64,000 bases of DNA, taken from contig NZ_JAGYPF010000004.1 of the NCBI RefSeq assembly GCF_018343535.1, positions 207,666-271,665 on the forward strand, read 5' to 3'. The translations under genes and the position numbers were made by a program. Position 1 is the stretch's first letter. The number at the start of each line of letters is the position of its first letter. Source of the stretch: Neobacillus rhizophilus (GTDB lineage: Bacteria; Bacillota; Bacilli; Bacillales; Cytobacillaceae). Of the stretch, positions 18,935-27,490 are shown in pieces. The notes under the pieces are model-generated. The model made no database searches and had not been told where the DNA came from. It was given only the letters and a program-made list of their open reading frames with translations.

Positions 18935-18958
18935 ATCACACGTATCAGTAATAATGAA

Positions 18959-18998
18959 GGAAGAGGCGAATCAAGCGGAAAGCTTTTTCGCCTCTTCC
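18959..18998 (+). other. Intercistronic hairpin between GH4 and EIIA genes
   Basis: GGAAGAGGCGAA (18959-18970) pairs perfectly with TTCGCCTCTTCC (18987-18998). No T-run follows, so it looks more like an mRNA-stabilising or processing stem than a terminator. Confidence 0.6.
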
Positions 18999-19030
18999 TA
19001 CGGGCATCATACGTATAGGAGGTAAATAGA

Positions 19031-19522
19031 ATGTTTAAAAAGCTATTTGGAAAAAAAGAGACAACGATGACACTTGTTTCTCCGATTACAGGAAAAGTGG
19101 TCAAAATTGAAGATGTTCCTGATCAGGTGTTCAGCCAAAAAATGATTGGTGACGGGATTGCAGTTGAGCCAACTGAAGGAGTAGTCGTAGCACCGCTGGA
19201 CGGTGAGATTGCGCAAATTTTTCCAACCAATCATGCTGTTGGAATTCGCAGCAAAGATGGTCTGGAAATCCTCATTCATATCGGAATGGAAACCGTTGCG
19301 ATGGGTGGAGAAGGCTTCGAAGGCCATGTAAAACAAGGTGACCAAGTTAAAGCGGGTGACAAGATTGTTACCTTTGATTTGGAGCTGGTAAAGGAAAAAG
19401 CGGAAAGCATCATCTCGCCAGTTGTGATTACAAACTTTGATGCAGTCGACACTTTAACTAAAACGGATGATACTTCAGTTACACGTGGGGAATCTGTTTT
19501 GTTGCAGGTGAAAATGAAGTAG
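19031..19522 (+). CDS. PTS glucose-family EIIA
   Basis: 163 residues, a single EIIA-Glc (Crr-type) domain. The two active-site histidines are visible: His68 in PTNHAVG and phospho-accepting His83 in ILIHIGMETV. An AGGAGG ribosome site precedes the ATG. It supplies the EIIA function missing from the upstream EIICB and completes the operon as a self-contained maltose PTS. A basic N-terminal tail (MFKKLFGKKE) may be a membrane-associating helix. Confidence 0.92.
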   Translation: MFKKLFGKKETTMTLVSPITGKVVKIEDVPDQVFSQKMIGDGIAVEPTEGVVVAPLDGEIAQIFPTNHAVGIRSKDGLEILIHIGMETVAMGGEGFEGHVKQGDQVKAGDKIVTFDLELVKEKAESIISPVVITNFDAVDTLTKTDDTSVTRGESVLLQVKMK

Positions 19523-19571
19523 AAAAATGATTCGTTGTTGGGTTACAAGAGATCTCTACAAAATATCGCAA

Positions 19572-19606
19572 AAAGACCAAACGTGTGTACGTTGGTCTTT
19601 TTTATT
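19572..19606 (+). terminator. Terminator of the maltose PTS operon
   Basis: AAAGACCAA (19572-19580) pairs with TTGGTCTTT (19592-19600), with an additional inner ACGT pairing, then TTTATT. Confidence 0.85.
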
Positions 19607-19764
19607 ATTTTATTTTTTGAGTTCTGAATGGATTGTGTGGCTGAAATATCAGCCTGTATCTCGATGGATTTATAAAGATAATAGTTTTTATTAAGGAAAT
19701 TTTTTTGTATTAAGGAAACTTTTTAGAGGAATTAAATAATATAAGAATAAAGGGAGTGATAAGG

Positions 19765-19890
19765 GTGTTTCCAACTAAACGCATTAAGAAAAAAATCCTA
19801 TTACATTCCTACTTTTTTAAAGTGTTAGGGATTATTAGTGACCAAGAATATAATACAATTGTAAACAATATTAGTTCTCATGAACATTAA
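19765..19890 (+). CDS. Possible small protein, 41 aa
   Basis: GTG start with GGGAG about 9 bases upstream; the product begins MFPTKRIKKKILLHSYFFKV. It is basic at the N-terminus and has a helix-turn pattern (GIISDQEYNTIV) reminiscent of the short SHOCT-like helical tail found in many Bacillus proteins. It lies alone in the 19523-20001 gap, which otherwise holds two terminators and AT-rich sequence. It may be a real small protein or a remnant. Confidence 0.35.
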   Translation: MFPTKRIKKKILLHSYFFKVLGIISDQEYNTIVNNISSHEH

Positions 19891-19962
19891 CTATAGATGA
19901 AAAAGATATTAAGAACACTATGGCAGCTTTTTATTTAGCGTACAATTCCGTAGAGTTAAAGA

Positions 19963-19991
19963 AGAGAGATGGAAAACCAATCCATCTCTCT
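19963..19991 (-). terminator. Terminator of the nickel/cobalt transporter gene
   Basis: AGAGAGATGG (19963-19972) pairs with CCATCTCTCT (19982-19991), 10 bases downstream of the minus-strand stop. Confidence 0.65.
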
Positions 19992-20001
19992 AACAATGAA
20001 A

Positions 20002-20718
20002 CTACTGTATCCAAAGTTTAAATAATCCTTCAGTTACCCCTAGGTTGTACATATAAAATATCCCAAACAATATACTAATCAAGCCCGTTATTTGAGTAAG
20101 TGATTTATTTAGCCCAACTTTTTTGGAGCTAAAAACGAAAGGAATTCCTATAATTGTGGTAAAGAAAAGCATTCCAATGATAGTTCCTACACCGAATATA
20201 AGGATATAGATTGCCGCTTCCCATACACTATTAACAGTGCTCATGGTCAGAAGTACCATAGCCCCACTCCCAGCAAGACCATGAATTAAGCCAATCACCA
20301 TGGATTTCAAATAGGAAACATTTTTATGTTTGTGTTTATGTTCATGTTTACCACTAAAGTTATGTGAGTGGACATGTTTATGCTCTTCTTCATCGTGATT
20401 ATGCTGATGTAAGTGGATATTCTTAAATGAAAGGACAGTTGAAACGCCAAGATAAACAAGCATGATACCGACTAAAAATTCTAATGACATCACCCATTTT
20501 TCAGGTATTTCACCTTTCATCAGAATAATTATAATCCCGATAATAAATAATGTAGCAGTATGACCAATCCCCCAGAATACCCCTGCTAAAGACGAACGTA
20601 ATAATTTTTTACTTTGACTAGCAATGGTAGATACAGCAATCACATGGTCTGGTTCTATTGCGTGCTTGATACCCAGCACAAATCCTAGAGCAAGAACCGA
20701 TAAAAAACCTACCTCCAT
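20002..20718 (-). CDS. HupE/NixA/UreH-like nickel or cobalt transporter
   Basis: 238 residues from the ATG at 20718, chosen because AAAGGAGG lies 8 bases upstream; a longer frame to 20763 has none. Seven or so membrane helices. The first carries GFVLGIKHAIEPDHVIAVST, equivalent to the HX4DH metal-binding signature of the nickel/cobalt transporter superfamily. A long cytosolic loop (about residues 115-150) contains about 15 histidines interspersed with Glu and Lys, a likely metal-sensing or metal-buffering loop. No urease or hydrogenase gene is nearby, so the metal (Ni or Co) cannot be fixed. Confidence 0.83.
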   Translation of the reverse strand: MEVGFLSVLALGFVLGIKHAIEPDHVIAVSTIASQSKKLLRSSLAGVFWGIGHTATLFIIGIIIILMKGEIPEKWVMSLEFLVGIMLVYLGVSTVLSFKNIHLHQHNHDEEEHKHVHSHNFSGKHEHKHKHKNVSYLKSMVIGLIHGLAGSGAMVLLTMSTVNSVWEAAIYILIFGVGTIIGMLFFTTIIGIPFVFSSKKVGLNKSLTQITGLISILFGIFYMYNLGVTEGLFKLWIQ

Positions 20719-20973
20719 TAAATAACCTCCTTTAAAAATAGTAAAAAAGCAAACACCAAACATTTGTAAGTTGGATGGAATTTAACAAAAGAATTTATAA
20801 TGGTTTTGAGCATTAATCAATAATATCATAGAATGGATTATCTTTATTGATAAAATTGTAAAATGATAATCAACAATTTTTATAGATTTGTTGAGTAAAC
20901 AACGAAATGAGTTTTTTTATCCATTGAAAGCATCTTGGTTCTATTTATAATGATTAACAGATGTTGATTAGGT

Positions 20974-21174
20974 CATCGCCGGTCGTATGCTGGCTCGATG
21001 ATTGGTGGAATTCGCGAAACGCAGGAAATGCTCGACTTTTGTGCTGAACACCAGATTGCTCCGGAGATCGAGGTTATTTCCGCCAATCAGATTGATGAGG
21101 CCTGGGAGCGCGTATTATCTTCAGATGTACGGTATCGATTTGTGATCGATATCAGCACGATGGAGAATGAATAA
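20974..21174 (+). pseudogene. 3' remnant of a zinc-type alcohol dehydrogenase
   Basis: In frame from about 20968 to a TAA at 21172: [20 protein letters not shown] then [15 protein letters not shown] and a tail ending [10 protein letters not shown]. This is the C-terminal part of NADP-dependent CAD-family alcohol dehydrogenases ([19 protein letters not shown]). An in-frame TGA precedes it and no start exists. Base composition is more GC-rich than the surroundings. The rest of the gene is absent, so this is a relic. Confidence 0.75.
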
Positions 21175-21242
21175 CAAGTATTCTCGGAAACATTTTTTTG
21201 GCATGCCTAGGCAGGTGTGCCTCTTTATTTCCATTACAAAAA

Positions 21243-21289
21243 AGTGCCAGGCACTGTCCAAAAATTAGATGGTGCCTGGCACATTTTTT
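21243..21289. repeat. GTGCCTGGCAC-type inverted repeat element
   Basis: GTGCCAGGCAC (21244-21254) and GTGCCTGGCAC (21272-21282) flank an 17-base spacer, followed by ATTTTTTT. Each arm is itself nearly palindromic. The element sits between two gene remnants. Confidence 0.75.
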
Positions 21290-21299
21290 TATTTCATTA

Positions 21300-21443
21300 T
21301 TATTCAAGGTTTCTGTCCAACAATGCTCCCGTCTGCTCAGCCATAACACGAGCTGGCAAAGGCATTCCATTCTTGAACCACCATTCCACTGCCCCAACGA
21401 CCGCAGAACCAAAAAATTGAAGAATAACATCTTCACTTAATCC
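21300..21443 (-). pseudogene. 3' remnant of a TetR-family regulator
   Basis: Minus-strand reading from 21443 to a TAA at 21300-21302 gives GLSEDVILQFFGSAVVGAVE, WWFKNGMPLPARVMAEQTGA and LLDRNLE. The FFGSAVVGAVEWWFKNGMP segment is the C-terminal ligand-domain motif of TetR regulators. An in-frame TAG lies just upstream and the HTH part is missing, so it is a truncated relic. Confidence 0.7.
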
Positions 21444-21483
21444 CTATGAAAAAATTCACGGACGATCCGGATGTAAAGCATGG

Positions 21484-21702
21484 ATGTGTGGTAGAGTAAC
21501 CATGGAGGAACATTTTACCTTTGGCCATCAATGTGATTTAAAACAAGATAACATTTCGACGATTCCTAGAACTGATTACGTTGCAAATAAAGATGCAAAA
21601 GGACTCTTATCAAAAAAAACCACAACCAGTAAATTTCTTCCTAAAGGATATAAAAAAACTGGACGATGGTGGACTCTGGATGCAGTATGTATCAAAAAGT
21701 GA
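21484..21702 (+). CDS. Unrecognised short reading frame, 72 aa
   Basis: Open frame with MCGRVTMEEHFTFGHQCDLK near the start and ending GRWWTLDAVCIKK. An inner ATG at 21502 is possible. No convincing ribosome site for either. It lies in a stretch full of gene relics and is probably itself a remnant. Not recognised. Confidence 0.25.
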   Translation: MCGRVTMEEHFTFGHQCDLKQDNISTIPRTDYVANKDAKGLLSKKTTTSKFLPKGYKKTGRWWTLDAVCIKK

Positions 21703-21767
21703 TTATCCTTTATCAAACAAATAGCAAATAAATATTGAATGTTTCATGAAATATGTGGGGAGGGGTT

Positions 21768-22886
21768 ATGAAAAAGGTGATGGTTTATTTATTCATTTTT
21801 TTAGTTTCATTAATCGTTTTCATCTTATTGTTTATCAACATAAGTCCAGCTTTCGGCAGCAACCCAAGCAAAAAGCAAAAAGAGCGATTCAGTCAATTGG
21901 CCAATTATGCTGATGGTAAATTTCTCAATCCAAAACCAACAAAGTTAAATATGGGGGCAGCTGATTATTTCTCCATGCTTGAGGAAAATATTTCAGGTGC
22001 TAAAGACCGTAATCCTAAAGGTCAAATTCCTGTTTCCGAAATTGATTGGAACAAAGTTAAAAGTGAGAAAGATAGTTTAACTTGGTTTGGTCATTCTGCT
22101 TTTTTAGTTAGTATCGATAATAAAAAGATACTTGTAGATCCCATGCTCGGTCCAGTTGCTTCACCAGTTTCTTTCGTAGGGAGCAAGCGTTACAGCGAAG
22201 ATATGCTGCATCTTATTGATGATATGCCGCCAATTGATGCTGTTTTTATTACTCATGATCATTACGACCACTTAGATTATCCATCTATTAAAAAATTAAA
22301 GAACAAGGTTAATCATTTTTTCGTTCCTCTTGGTGTAGGTGCACACTTAATCGATTGGGGAGTTAAAAAAGTAAAAATAACAGAATTAAATTGGTGGGAT
22401 GAATCAGAGTTTCAAGGCTTAACGGTAGCATTTACACCTTCCAAACACTTTTCTGGCAGAGGACCGTTAAATAGAAATTCCACTCTTTGGGGCGGTTGGG
22501 TCATACTTGGAGAAAAGACACGTTTCTATACAAGCGGAGATGGAGGGTATGGCACACATTTTAAGGAAATTGGAAAAAAATACGGACCATTTGATCTTAC
22601 TTTAATAGAAGGTGGACAATATGACCGTCGTTGGTCTTGGGTTCATATGACACCTGAACAATCTGTTCAAGCTCATTTAGATGTAAATGGCAAAAATATG
22701 ATGTTAATTCACTGGGGAGCCTTTACCCTTGCTTACCATGGATGGACAGAACCGATAGAACGAGCATTAAAAGCGTCTGAAAAATCAGGAGTAAATATAA
22801 TCGCACCTAAAATTGGCGAAACAGTACCATTAGATGGGGAGTTCTCCATTCCTAGCTCCTCTTGGTGGGCTAAATTAAATAAGTAG
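21768..22886 (+). CDS. Membrane-anchored MBL-fold hydrolase (NAPE-PLD/UlaG-like)
   Basis: 372 residues from the ATG at 21768, with GGGGAGG in front. Residues about 4-28 are a membrane anchor or uncleaved signal. The metallo-beta-lactamase domain begins LTWFGHSAFLVSIDNKKILV with VDPMLG, then ITHDHYDHLDY (HxHxDH metal site), and later IEGGQYD and MLIHWGAFTLAYHGW. The layout matches the NAPE-PLD/RomA group of phosphodiesterases. The active site may face outwards. Substrate unknown. It stands between remnants and a SnoaL gene on the same strand. Confidence 0.85.
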   Translation: MKKVMVYLFIFLVSLIVFILLFINISPAFGSNPSKKQKERFSQLANYADGKFLNPKPTKLNMGAADYFSMLEENISGAKDRNPKGQIPVSEIDWNKVKSEKDSLTWFGHSAFLVSIDNKKILVDPMLGPVASPVSFVGSKRYSEDMLHLIDDMPPIDAVFITHDHYDHLDYPSIKKLKNKVNHFFVPLGVGAHLIDWGVKKVKITELNWWDESEFQGLTVAFTPSKHFSGRGPLNRNSTLWGGWVILGEKTRFYTSGDGGYGTHFKEIGKKYGPFDLTLIEGGQYDRRWSWVHMTPEQSVQAHLDVNGKNMMLIHWGAFTLAYHGWTEPIERALKASEKSGVNIIAPKIGETVPLDGEFSIPSSSWWAKLNK

Positions 22887-23017
22887 GTAAAAAAGATGAA
22901 AAAGAACAATGAAAAAATGGTCCAATCTTTTAAATTTTTCATTAGAATTAAATCAAAGTATAATTACAAAGAGTTAGTCTAAGAGTAACACTCTTTAAAG
23001 AAAGGAAGATTTGGGCA

Positions 23018-23392
23018 ATGAAGAAATCATTAAAAGAAAATGCTGTTTCGTTTTTGCAAATGGTTGCGGCGGGGGAAGTACGCGAAGCATACCGTAGGTA
23101 CATTAGTCCTGATTTTCGCCATCATAATCCCTTTTTCCGTGGAGATGCTGACACTCTAATGCTTGCAATGGAAGAGAATGCTGCCCAGAATCCTAACAAA
23201 AGCCTAGAAGTAAAACGTGTCATTGAAGATGAGGATATGGTTGTAGTTTACTCCCATATAAAACAAAAACCTGAAGACCTTGGGGTGGCTGTGGTTCATC
23301 TATTCCGCTTTCATAACGACTCTATCGTCGAATTGTGGGATGTAGGTCAGCCCATACCGGAGAATTCTCCCAATGAAAATGGCGTGTTTTGA
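23018..23392 (+). CDS. SnoaL-like (NTF2-fold) protein
   Basis: 124 residues, one NTF2-like domain with the SnoaL pattern: VSFLQMVAAGEVREAYRRYI, SPDFRHHNPFF, a central VVVYSHIK strand and the closing VELWDVGQPIPE. Homologues are annotated as polyketide-cyclase-like or steroid-isomerase-like proteins, but most have unknown function. AAGGAAG precedes the ATG. A terminator at 23419 follows. Confidence 0.8.
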   Translation: MKKSLKENAVSFLQMVAAGEVREAYRRYISPDFRHHNPFFRGDADTLMLAMEENAAQNPNKSLEVKRVIEDEDMVVVYSHIKQKPEDLGVAVVHLFRFHNDSIVELWDVGQPIPENSPNENGVF

Positions 23393-23418
23393 GCTTGTAT
23401 ATTGTAGCAATGCAAACG

Positions 23419-23446
23419 AAGACCATCCAAATGGATGGTCTTTTGG
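23419..23446. terminator. Terminator between SnoaL-like and ALDH genes
   Basis: AAGACCATCC (23419-23428) pairs with GGATGGTCTT (23433-23442), then TT. It lies between convergent genes and can act on both strands. Confidence 0.75.
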
Positions 23447-23520
23447 CTGTAGGAACCCTTATCGCAGCTGTTGTCAAAGTCAAAACGATTCTTATTATGA
23501 TTACTTCAAGCAACCTAACC

Positions 23521-25002
23521 TTAATCCATATTAACAAAAACACTTTTTACTTCAGTATAGGCATCAAGCGCATAAGATCCCATTTCACGTCCAATTCCGG
23601 ACTGCTTGAATCCACCAAATGGTGCGGCGGCATCTACAGCATTATAACTATTGACCCAGACCGTCCCGGCTTGTAGTTTACTAGCTACATAGTGGGCATT
23701 GCGAACATTCTCAGTCCAAACGGCTGCAGCAAGGCCATAAGTGGTATTATTAGCGCGTTTGATCACTTCGTCTAAATCGTCAAACGGCATAGCAACAAGG
23801 ACCGGACCAAAAATTTCTTCCCGTGCAATTGTCATATTATCTTGCACGGCTGAGAATATCGTCGGTTCAACAAAGTATCCACTATCGAATGGATTTCTTC
23901 CACCTGTTAACATTTCAGCCCCTTCTTGTCTTCCTTTTTCAATATAGCTCATCACGCGATTTTGCTGTTTTTCCGTAACAAGTGGTCCCATTTGCGTATT
24001 GGTATCAAGCCCTGGGCCCTGTTTGATACTTTTTGAATAAGAGACAAGGTCAGCTACGACATTATCATACGCTTTCTTTTGGACAAAAAGACGCGAACCC
24101 GCAGTGCAAACTTGTCCCTGGTTAAACATGATTCCCATCAATGAACCAGGGATGGCTTTTGTCAAATCGGCATCAGGAAGTATAATATTAGGTGACTTTC
24201 CTCCAAGCTCTAATGTCACTCTTTTAAGCGAGTCGGAAGCAAGTCGCATAATCTGTTTTCCCACTACTGTTGATCCAGTAAAGGCGACTTTGTTAACCAT
24301 TTCATGCCTTACCAGGGGTTCTCCTGCTGTCGGTCCAAATCCAGGAACAATATTGACCACTCCATCAGGGAAACCGGCTTCCTGCATTAACTTAGCTAAA
24401 TACAAGGCTGAAAGTGGCGTTTGCTCAGCTGGCTTCAATACAACAGTACAACCAGTCGCAAGTGCAGCCCCTAATTTCCAAGCTGCCATTAAAAGTGGAA
24501 AGTTCCATGGAATAATTTGTCCGACTACACCTACCGGCTCATGCCTAGTATAGGTGAAAAAATTACCGTTTACCGGGATGGTCTGCCCTACGATTTTAGT
24601 TGACCAGCCGGCATAATATCGGAAGTGTTCAATGGCCGTCGGGACATCAAAAAATTTAGATTCATTAATAGGTTTTCCATTATCTAATGTTTCAAGTTGT
24701 GCAAGCTCTTCTAAATTCTCTTCCATTAGGTCGGCTAATTTATAAATGAGCCGACTACGGTCTGAACCAGATATCTTAGACCATGGACCATTGTCAAATG
24801 CCTCCCGTGCAGCTTTTACTGCCCGATCAATATCTGCTTCTTGGGATTCATATACGTTGGTAATAACTTCGCCGGTAGCCGGATTTTTGGTTTCAAATGT
24901 CTTTCCGCTTACTGATTCAACCCATTGCCCATTGATAAATAGTTTTTTAGTACCTTTTAAAAATTCTACTACCTTTTGACTCAATTCCAAAGTTTGTACC
25001 AT
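23521..25002 (-). CDS. NAD(P)-dependent aldehyde dehydrogenase
   Basis: 493 residues, a full ALDH. Cofactor and active-site motifs are present: IIPWNFPL (Asn167), [19 protein letters not shown], general base Glu265 in LELGGKSP and nucleophile Cys299 in GQVCTAG. Closest in style to DhaS-type enzymes oxidising aliphatic or aromatic aldehydes. A GGAGG ribosome site precedes the ATG. Its upstream region contains a minus-strand -24/-12 promoter at 25144-25159, so it is probably part of the same sigma-54 regulon as the divergent island, where it would oxidise an aldehyde intermediate to the acid. Confidence 0.93.
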   Translation of the reverse strand: MVQTLELSQKVVEFLKGTKKLFINGQWVESVSGKTFETKNPATGEVITNVYESQEADIDRAVKAAREAFDNGPWSKISGSDRSRLIYKLADLMEENLEELAQLETLDNGKPINESKFFDVPTAIEHFRYYAGWSTKIVGQTIPVNGNFFTYTRHEPVGVVGQIIPWNFPLLMAAWKLGAALATGCTVVLKPAEQTPLSALYLAKLMQEAGFPDGVVNIVPGFGPTAGEPLVRHEMVNKVAFTGSTVVGKQIMRLASDSLKRVTLELGGKSPNIILPDADLTKAIPGSLMGIMFNQGQVCTAGSRLFVQKKAYDNVVADLVSYSKSIKQGPGLDTNTQMGPLVTEKQQNRVMSYIEKGRQEGAEMLTGGRNPFDSGYFVEPTIFSAVQDNMTIAREEIFGPVLVAMPFDDLDEVIKRANNTTYGLAAAVWTENVRNAHYVASKLQAGTVWVNSYNAVDAAAPFGGFKQSGIGREMGSYALDAYTEVKSVFVNMD

Positions 25003-25143
25003 TTACATTCCTCCATATTTACAAATATTTGTCATACAGAAATATTTCTCTCAATTTAAACAAAATCATGAACTACGGTTTATACCTGCTAAATTCGGTT
25101 TATTCTAGTTATCTTACTGAATCCACCTCCTTAACTGTTAATA

Positions 25144-25159
25144 TGCAATAAGCATGCCA
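25144..25159 (-). promoter_or_regulatory. Sigma-54 promoter for the aldehyde dehydrogenase gene
   Basis: On the minus strand: TGGCAT-GCTTA-TTGCA, with the invariant GG and GC pairs at the correct -24/-12 spacing. It lies about 140 bases before the ATG at 25002. One change from the TGGCAC consensus. Confidence 0.72.
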
Positions 25160-25244
25160 AAACTACTTTGAAAGTATTATTATCAATACCAAAGAGAGTG
25201 CCATTTAATCTAGTGCTGTCCATGTCCCAATGCCGAAACAATTT

Positions 25245-25260
25245 GTTTCATTTTTAAAAC
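25245..25260. promoter_or_regulatory. Enhancer-type palindrome between divergent sigma-54 promoters
   Basis: GTTTCA-TTTT-TAAAAC, one base off the perfect GTTTCA-N4-TGAAAC palindromes found before two other sigma-54 promoters. An overlapping GAAACA-ATT-TGTTTC palindrome is at 25235-25249. It lies about 90-150 bases from both flanking promoters, a usual upstream activator distance. A further inverted repeat, AGGTTCT-N9-AGAACCT (25344-25366), is closer to the plus-strand promoter. Confidence 0.6.
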
Positions 25261-25391
25261 ATCCCAACATAAAAATTCCACGAATAAATAGTAAAAAAGG
25301 CCATCATCTATTCTTGAAACCAAAAAAATCAGGGGAAATAGCAAGGTTCTATGAATATAAGAACCTGATTACTTTTTTGTAAAAAGAAATG

Positions 25392-25407
25392 TGGCACAAA
25401 AGTTGCA
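25392..25407 (+). promoter_or_regulatory. Sigma-54 promoter before the CMD-TRAP genes
   Basis: TGGCAC-AAAAG-TTGCA, an exact -24/-12 match, followed by an AT-rich start region. The first gene begins 53 bases further on. Confidence 0.88.
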
Positions 25408-25460
25408 TATTAAAAAGTTACAAAGTAATGATTTTGAAATACAAAGGAGGATAAAAAATT

Positions 25461-26228
25461 TTGGTTAATCAAGAGACAACAAAAACCAGCGAGTTAGTGA
25501 AGGATCATGAAGCATCTTACAAAAAAGACTTAGGATATTGGAACTCTACTTTAAGTTATTTAGCAGAAAAAGACCCGGAATTCTTTGAGATTTATAAAAA
25601 GTTAGTAGCGACTCCCTACAAAAATAACATTCTTGATGCCAAGTCCAGAGAATTAATAAACGTTGCATTAAGCTCCGCTCCTACGAATCTAAGCACGGAC
25701 ACATTAAGAACCCACATAGAAAACGCCATTGATCAAGGGGCTACCGAAAAAGAAATATTAGAAGTTTTTAAACTTGTCAGTGTACTAGGTATGCATACAT
25801 GTGCGGTCGGGGTTCCAATTTTAGTTGAAGAAACAGGTGCCTTCGCAGATGCAAAATTGGATGCACATCAGGAGGAGTTAAAAGAAAAGTTCATTCAAAA
25901 GATGGGCTACTGGCATTCATTCAGAGACACGCTCTTATTAAATGATGAGCAGTTTTTTGAAAGTTATTATCAATTTCTGACAAACCCTTGGGAAAATGAC
26001 ATTCTAAGCCCAAAATTAAAAGAATTTATTTACATTGCCGTTGATATTGCCACTACACATTTATTTGCTGTTGGAACTAGGGTCCATATTCAAAGTGCCT
26101 TAAGACAAGGGGCGACATTTGAAGAAATTATGGAAGTTTTAAAAATAACAAGTGCTCAAGGTGTTGATACTTTTTATGCGGGAATACCGATTTTAAGATC
26201 GGTGCTAGCTGAAAAGGGGAATAAATAA
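25461..26228 (+). CDS. Tandem carboxymuconolactone decarboxylase-fold protein
   Basis: 255 residues made of two CMD-like halves (about 20-125 and 145-250), each with a helix ending in HI..A..QGAT and EIxEVxK. TTG start with AAGGAGG 10 bases upstream. The redox CxxC of AhpD is absent in both halves, so peroxidase activity is unlikely. A decarboxylase, lactone-related or scaffold role remains open. First gene after an exact sigma-54 promoter, 24 bases before the TRAP binding-protein gene. Confidence 0.78.
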   Translation: MVNQETTKTSELVKDHEASYKKDLGYWNSTLSYLAEKDPEFFEIYKKLVATPYKNNILDAKSRELINVALSSAPTNLSTDTLRTHIENAIDQGATEKEILEVFKLVSVLGMHTCAVGVPILVEETGAFADAKLDAHQEELKEKFIQKMGYWHSFRDTLLLNDEQFFESYYQFLTNPWENDILSPKLKEFIYIAVDIATTHLFAVGTRVHIQSALRQGATFEEIMEVLKITSAQGVDTFYAGIPILRSVLAEKGNK

Positions 26229-26252
26229 AACTATTTTATAGGGGGAAAGTAT

Positions 26253-27338
26253 ATGAAAAAAAGAAATTTGATTATCTCCATTATGTTACTGGCAGCAATC
26301 CTTTTAACAGCTTGCGGCCTGGCAAAAGAATCGTCAACATCATCCAAGGGCTCCACAAAAGCAAGTAAAGATGTAATTGAAATAAACTACAATGACCTTG
26401 CTCCACCTACCCACCCTTATACGAAACAAGTTGCAGAACCTTGGGCAGAATTTGTTGAAAAGGAAACAAATGGAAGGGTGAAAGTTCATGTTTTTCCAAG
26501 CTCAGCATTAGGTAAACCAGATACTGGTTATGATGATATCAGCGGTGACGTGTTTGATGTGGGACTTTTATACGCAAGTTCTGACAAGAACGATATCTTG
26601 TTCCCATTATCAATTGGAGACTTACCTTTTGCCATTCCTAACTCTGAAGTTGCGATAAAAGTAATGAATAAATTTTACGCGAAATTTATGAAAGATACAT
26701 TTAAAGATGTTGTCTGGCTCGGTGCTTCTTCTACAGATACAGCACAGCTATATACTTCAGATCCTATTGAAACCGTTAAAGATATAAAAAATAGAAAAAT
26801 AGTTAATAGTCTATATTCTAGAAATGAATTAATCAAAATGTGGGGAGCTGCTCCTGTATCTATTGATAACTCACAGTTATATGAATCCGTGGAAAAAGGT
26901 ATGGCTGATGATATTATCTACAATACAACAGGCGCGATTGGGTTTAATTTAAATGAAGTGGCACCGTATATGACAAGGATTGATTTAGGGGTTTCTTCAA
27001 ATGGCTTGTTCCTAAATGCAAACGTATTCAACAAGATGCCAAAAGATCTTCAAACGTTATTCGTGGAAAAATTAGGTCCAAAACACCAAGAATTGATGTC
27101 CCAACTTTATATGAGTTCCATGCAAAATTCCATTAAAGAATTTGAAAATAGAGTGAAAGAAAAGGGTGGAAAAGTAATCACACCGAATAAGGAAGAATCA
27201 AATAAATTCAAAGCACCTGCGGAAAAATTATGGGTCAATTGGGTAGCGGAAGCAAATAAAAAGGGCTATCCAGGTGATGAAATGATGAAGTATTTTAAGC
27301 AGCAGTTAAAGGATGAGGGAGTAGAAATTCCTTTTTAA
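26253..27338 (+). CDS. TRAP transporter solute-binding lipoprotein (DctP family)
   Basis: 361 residues. Lipoprotein signal with lipobox LLTAC (Cys21). The DctP-type fold shows APPTHPYTKQVAEPWAEFVE, the GRVKVHVFPSSALGK strand and the C-terminal helices. The usual K-I-R motif, whose Arg binds a substrate carboxylate, reads K-I-V here (residues 182-184), so the ligand or its binding mode may be unusual. The matching membrane subunits are more than 10 kb away (37687-39496). It probably captures the pathway substrate outside the cell. Confidence 0.88.
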   Translation: MKKRNLIISIMLLAAILLTACGLAKESSTSSKGSTKASKDVIEINYNDLAPPTHPYTKQVAEPWAEFVEKETNGRVKVHVFPSSALGKPDTGYDDISGDVFDVGLLYASSDKNDILFPLSIGDLPFAIPNSEVAIKVMNKFYAKFMKDTFKDVVWLGASSTDTAQLYTSDPIETVKDIKNRKIVNSLYSRNELIKMWGAAPVSIDNSQLYESVEKGMADDIIYNTTGAIGFNLNEVAPYMTRIDLGVSSNGLFLNANVFNKMPKDLQTLFVEKLGPKHQELMSQLYMSSMQNSIKEFENRVKEKGGKVITPNKEESNKFKAPAEKLWVNWVAEANKKGYPGDEMMKYFKQQLKDEGVEIPF

Positions 27339-27383
27339 TAAAATAGAATAGAAGCTAATATGTAAAAAAGTATTATCACTCAA

Positions 27384-27412
27384 GACTAGGAATGTTTTCT
27401 TCCTAGTCTCCT
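27384..27412 (+). terminator. Terminator after the TRAP binding-protein gene
   Basis: GACTAGGAA (27384-27392) pairs with TTCCTAGTC (27400-27408), then TCCTCTTTTATTT. Confidence 0.8.
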
Positions 27413-27490
27413 CTTTTATTTATTAATCTAACCAATTTTTAAATTAATACTTAAGAAATGATTTTTATAGATAGAAAGGATGATTGAAGC

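Noticed and set aside
25344..25366. AGGTTCT-N9-AGAACCT as the activator's main binding site
   Set aside because: It is a perfect inverted repeat but is not repeated before the other sigma-54 promoters, unlike GTTTCA-N4-TGAAAC, and it is followed by a T-run, so it may simply be a terminator.
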